Positions 62,574-64,000 of a stretch of 64,000 nucleotides of DNA are shown here, piece by piece. This DNA comes from JBBDSV01 sp040904785 (lineage in GTDB: Bacteria > Actinomycetota > Nitriliruptoria > Nitriliruptorales > Nitriliruptoraceae). A model generated the notes under the pieces. That model was given only the letters and a program-made list of their open reading frames with translations. It ran no database searches and was not told the DNA's origin. The stretch is from NCBI GenBank assembly GCA_040904785.1, contig JBBDSV010000095.1, positions 1-64,000 on the forward strand, in the 5' to 3' direction. Each line of letters starts with the position of its first letter. Positions within the stretch are counted from its first letter, which is position 1. Both the position numbers and the translations under genes were made by a program.

Positions 62574-62824
62574 GCTGCGGCTGCTCCTCGAATCGCGGGC
62601 GCCGAGGACACGGCGGGTCCGATATCGGATGGGCGAATCCGCAGCCGCAGAGTGCGGGCGTGCGACGACACTCCCCAGCCGGGACAGAGTGAGGACGCTA
62701 CCACAGGCCGATCTGGCGCCTGGAGGCGACCGCGGCCGGGCGACGGTGACCCCGCGACATCACGCCAAACCCGTCGTCACCACCGGACGGCATGCGTCGG
62801 CCGTGCGGGGGCCGCGCGGTGAGG

Positions 62825-63091
62825 TCAGGCGCTCAGACGCTTGACGCGACGGCGCTCACGTTCGGACAGCCCACCCCAGATGCCGAAACGCTCTTCGTGC
62901 GTGAGCGCGTAGTCGAGACAATCGTTGCGCACCGGGCACACCGTGCAGATGCGCTTGGCTTCCCGCGTCGATCCACCCTTTTCGGGGAAGAACGCCTCCG
63001 GGTCGGCATCGAGGCACTTGGCTTCGAGCATCCACGCGCGATCGTCCGCGTCGAACGCGAGCTTGGTTGTCAGTTCAGCGATCGCTCCCAC
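62825..63091 (-). CDS. whiB2: WhiB-family iron-sulfur regulator, WhiB2/WhmD-like
   Basis: 88 aa. Cluster cysteines in MLEAKCLDADPEAFFPEKGG and AKRICTVCPVRNDCLDYALT, turn GIWGGLSERERRRVKR. The N-terminal ~20 residues before the first Cys and the position next to the GT2/DUF5719 and metallopeptidase genes match WhiB2 (Rv3260c), a regulator of septation and cell division. The start is GTG 63091. Confidence 0.92.
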   Translation of the reverse strand: MGAIAELTTKLAFDADDRAWMLEAKCLDADPEAFFPEKGGSTREAKRICTVCPVRNDCLDYALTHEERFGIWGGLSERERRRVKRLSA

Positions 63092-63135
63092 GTACCGCTC
63101 CTCGCTGCCGACAGTCGTGGAACTACACGGCTGGC

Positions 63136-63164
63136 ATTCTTCCCGGCATTGAGGCTGCGGTCAA
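63136..63164 (-). promoter_or_regulatory. Candidate promoter of whiB2
   Basis: Minus-strand TTGACC (63164-63159), 17 bases, AAGAAT (63141-63136), about 45 bases before the GTG. A 10-bp palindrome CAACATGTTG (63176-63185) lies just upstream of the -35 and could be an operator. Confidence 0.5.
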
Positions 63165-63276
63165 GCCCAGAATCACAACATGTTGCGTTCGCGGCATGAA
63201 GTTGCGACAAATTGTGGGGATTTCGGCCCGAAAACAGGCGTCTCACGCCTGCATGCGGTGATCGCCCCGCCTCCGC

Positions 63277-63864
63277 TCACACGAGGCCGTCGAGTTCAGC
63301 GCGCAGGCGCTCGAGCCCGTCGCGCAGACGCGACTTGGCCGTGCCCTCCGGGATGCCGAGGACCTCGGCGACATCGCGATACGTGTAGCCGTCGTAGTAG
63401 GCCAGTTCGATGGCGGTGCGCTGACGGTCGGTCAGCGCGGCCAGGGCCCGACGCACCTGCCAGTGATCAAGTCGAACCTCGACGGCGTCGGCGACCTCGT
63501 CATGTGGTGCCGCGGCATCGCGACGAGACACCCGTTCATCACGGTCACGGCGCGCCTGCTCGCTGCGAACACGGTCCACGGCGCGCCGGCGCGACAGCGT
63601 TGCGACCCACGCACGGGCAGATCCACGCGCCGGATCGAAGTGTTCCGCCTTCCGCCACACCTCGAAGAGCACGTCCTGGGCGACCTCTTCGGCCATCGCC
63701 TGGTCGCGTATGACACGACGAACCGTGCCCAGCACCTGGGAATGCAGCAGGCTGAATGCCGTGGCAAACGCCGTAGCGCCCTCAGCACTCCCTGGGGACC
63801 GACCCACCGCGAGCAACGCGGCAGCGACCGGTTCGACGCCCGACACGTCAACGGCGATGTGCAT
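63277..63864 (-). CDS. ECF sigma factor, SigK-like
   Basis: 195 aa. Region 2: FSLLHSQVLGTVRRVIRDQA, MAEEVAQDVLFEVWRKAEHF, DPARGSARAWVATLSRRRAV, DRVRSEQ; region 4: ALAALTDRQRTAIELAYYDG, YTYRDVAEVLGIPEGTAKSR. This fits the SigK/SigL-type ECF group usually paired with a membrane anti-sigma RskA. No anti-sigma gene follows; whiB2 does. ATG 63864 has GGAG five bases upstream. A possible weak promoter (TTGACA at 63968-63963) lies upstream near the window edge. Confidence 0.88.
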   Translation of the reverse strand: MHIAVDVSGVEPVAAALLAVGRSPGSAEGATAFATAFSLLHSQVLGTVRRVIRDQAMAEEVAQDVLFEVWRKAEHFDPARGSARAWVATLSRRRAVDRVRSEQARRDRDERVSRRDAAAPHDEVADAVEVRLDHWQVRRALAALTDRQRTAIELAYYDGYTYRDVAEVLGIPEGTAKSRLRDGLERLRAELDGLV

Positions 63865-64000
63865 GTCCACTCCGATGCCTCGAATCCGGGTGGCCGCCGA
63901 CCGGACGACACCGACCGTCCCGACCACCGCAGGCTGCGAAGCATCGCACTGTGTTCACCTTTTGTCAAGTTTTTGTCGAGCTATTACAAGTTTCCTGTCG

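Overview
The window is high-GC, densely packed bacterial DNA from an actinobacterium. Evidence for this: two WhiB proteins, a SigR/RsrA-type redox sigma pair, a PdtaS-type kinase, a Rho factor with a long polar insert, DUF3499, DUF5719 and Rv3235-like proteins, and a MurA with Asp in place of the catalytic Cys. Two runs of N, one flanked by an exact 55-bp duplication, show that it comes from a draft or metagenome scaffold. Gene order and the deep-branching look of many proteins fit Acidimicrobiia (Ilumatobacter-like), but that placement is an inference.

Layout. (1) 1-7.9 kb is an acyl-CoA module. A truncated PLP decarboxylase is followed by a minus-strand cluster mct-meh-mcd, joined by ATGA overlaps, for mesaconyl-CoA chemistry. 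Next come meaB (minus) and methylmalonyl-CoA epimerase (plus). Sampled stretches of the cluster are lower in GC than the rest. (2) 7.9-13.4 kb holds a cyclophilin, two very small proteins, a doubled 3-hydroxyacyl-CoA dehydrogenase, a CPBP protease and a SpoIID-like protein. (3) 13.3-38.5 kb is a long minus-strand housekeeping array: argS-lysA-hom-thrC-thrB-tal-rho-rpmE-DUF1385-prfA-prmC-tsaC-glyA-wecA-atpZ-atpI-atpBEFHAGDC-murA. It closely follows the order of Mycobacterium tuberculosis Rv1292-Rv1315, with glyA, tal and DUF1385 added. (4) 38.7-41.5 kb has tRNA-Arg(CCG), cbs and a cystathionine gamma-lyase/synthase. (5) 41.6-54.4 kb has whiB1, pdtaS, a stand-alone sigma region-4 protein, a flavoprotein/[2Fe-2S] pair, an epimerase, sigR-rsrA, a membrane protein plus an Rv3235-like protein, secA, hpf, comF and Trm112. 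(6) 54.4-64 kb has phosphomannomutase, a DUF6788 insertion, DUF3499, a zincin, DUF5719, a very large GT2 membrane glycosyltransferase, whiB2 and an ECF sigma factor. Regions 5 and 6 together resemble a condensed M. tuberculosis Rv3219-Rv3260c.

How the genes work together. Regions 2-4 cover core metabolism: ATP synthesis, wall precursor synthesis, translation termination, the aspartate-family amino acids and transsulfuration. Regions 5-6 carry redox/sigma regulation, secretion and cell-surface glycan genes. The metabolic novelty is at the left end. Mcd + Mct + Meh would link methylsuccinyl-CoA (ethylmalonyl-CoA pathway) to citramalyl-CoA (last steps of the 3-hydroxypropionate bi-cycle). This would be an acetyl-CoA assimilation route ending in pyruvate + acetyl-CoA. 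The regulatory novelty is a sigma-A-like region-4 'mini sigma' beside whiB1/pdtaS. The clearest accessory insertion is the DUF6788 gene with its nested repeats.
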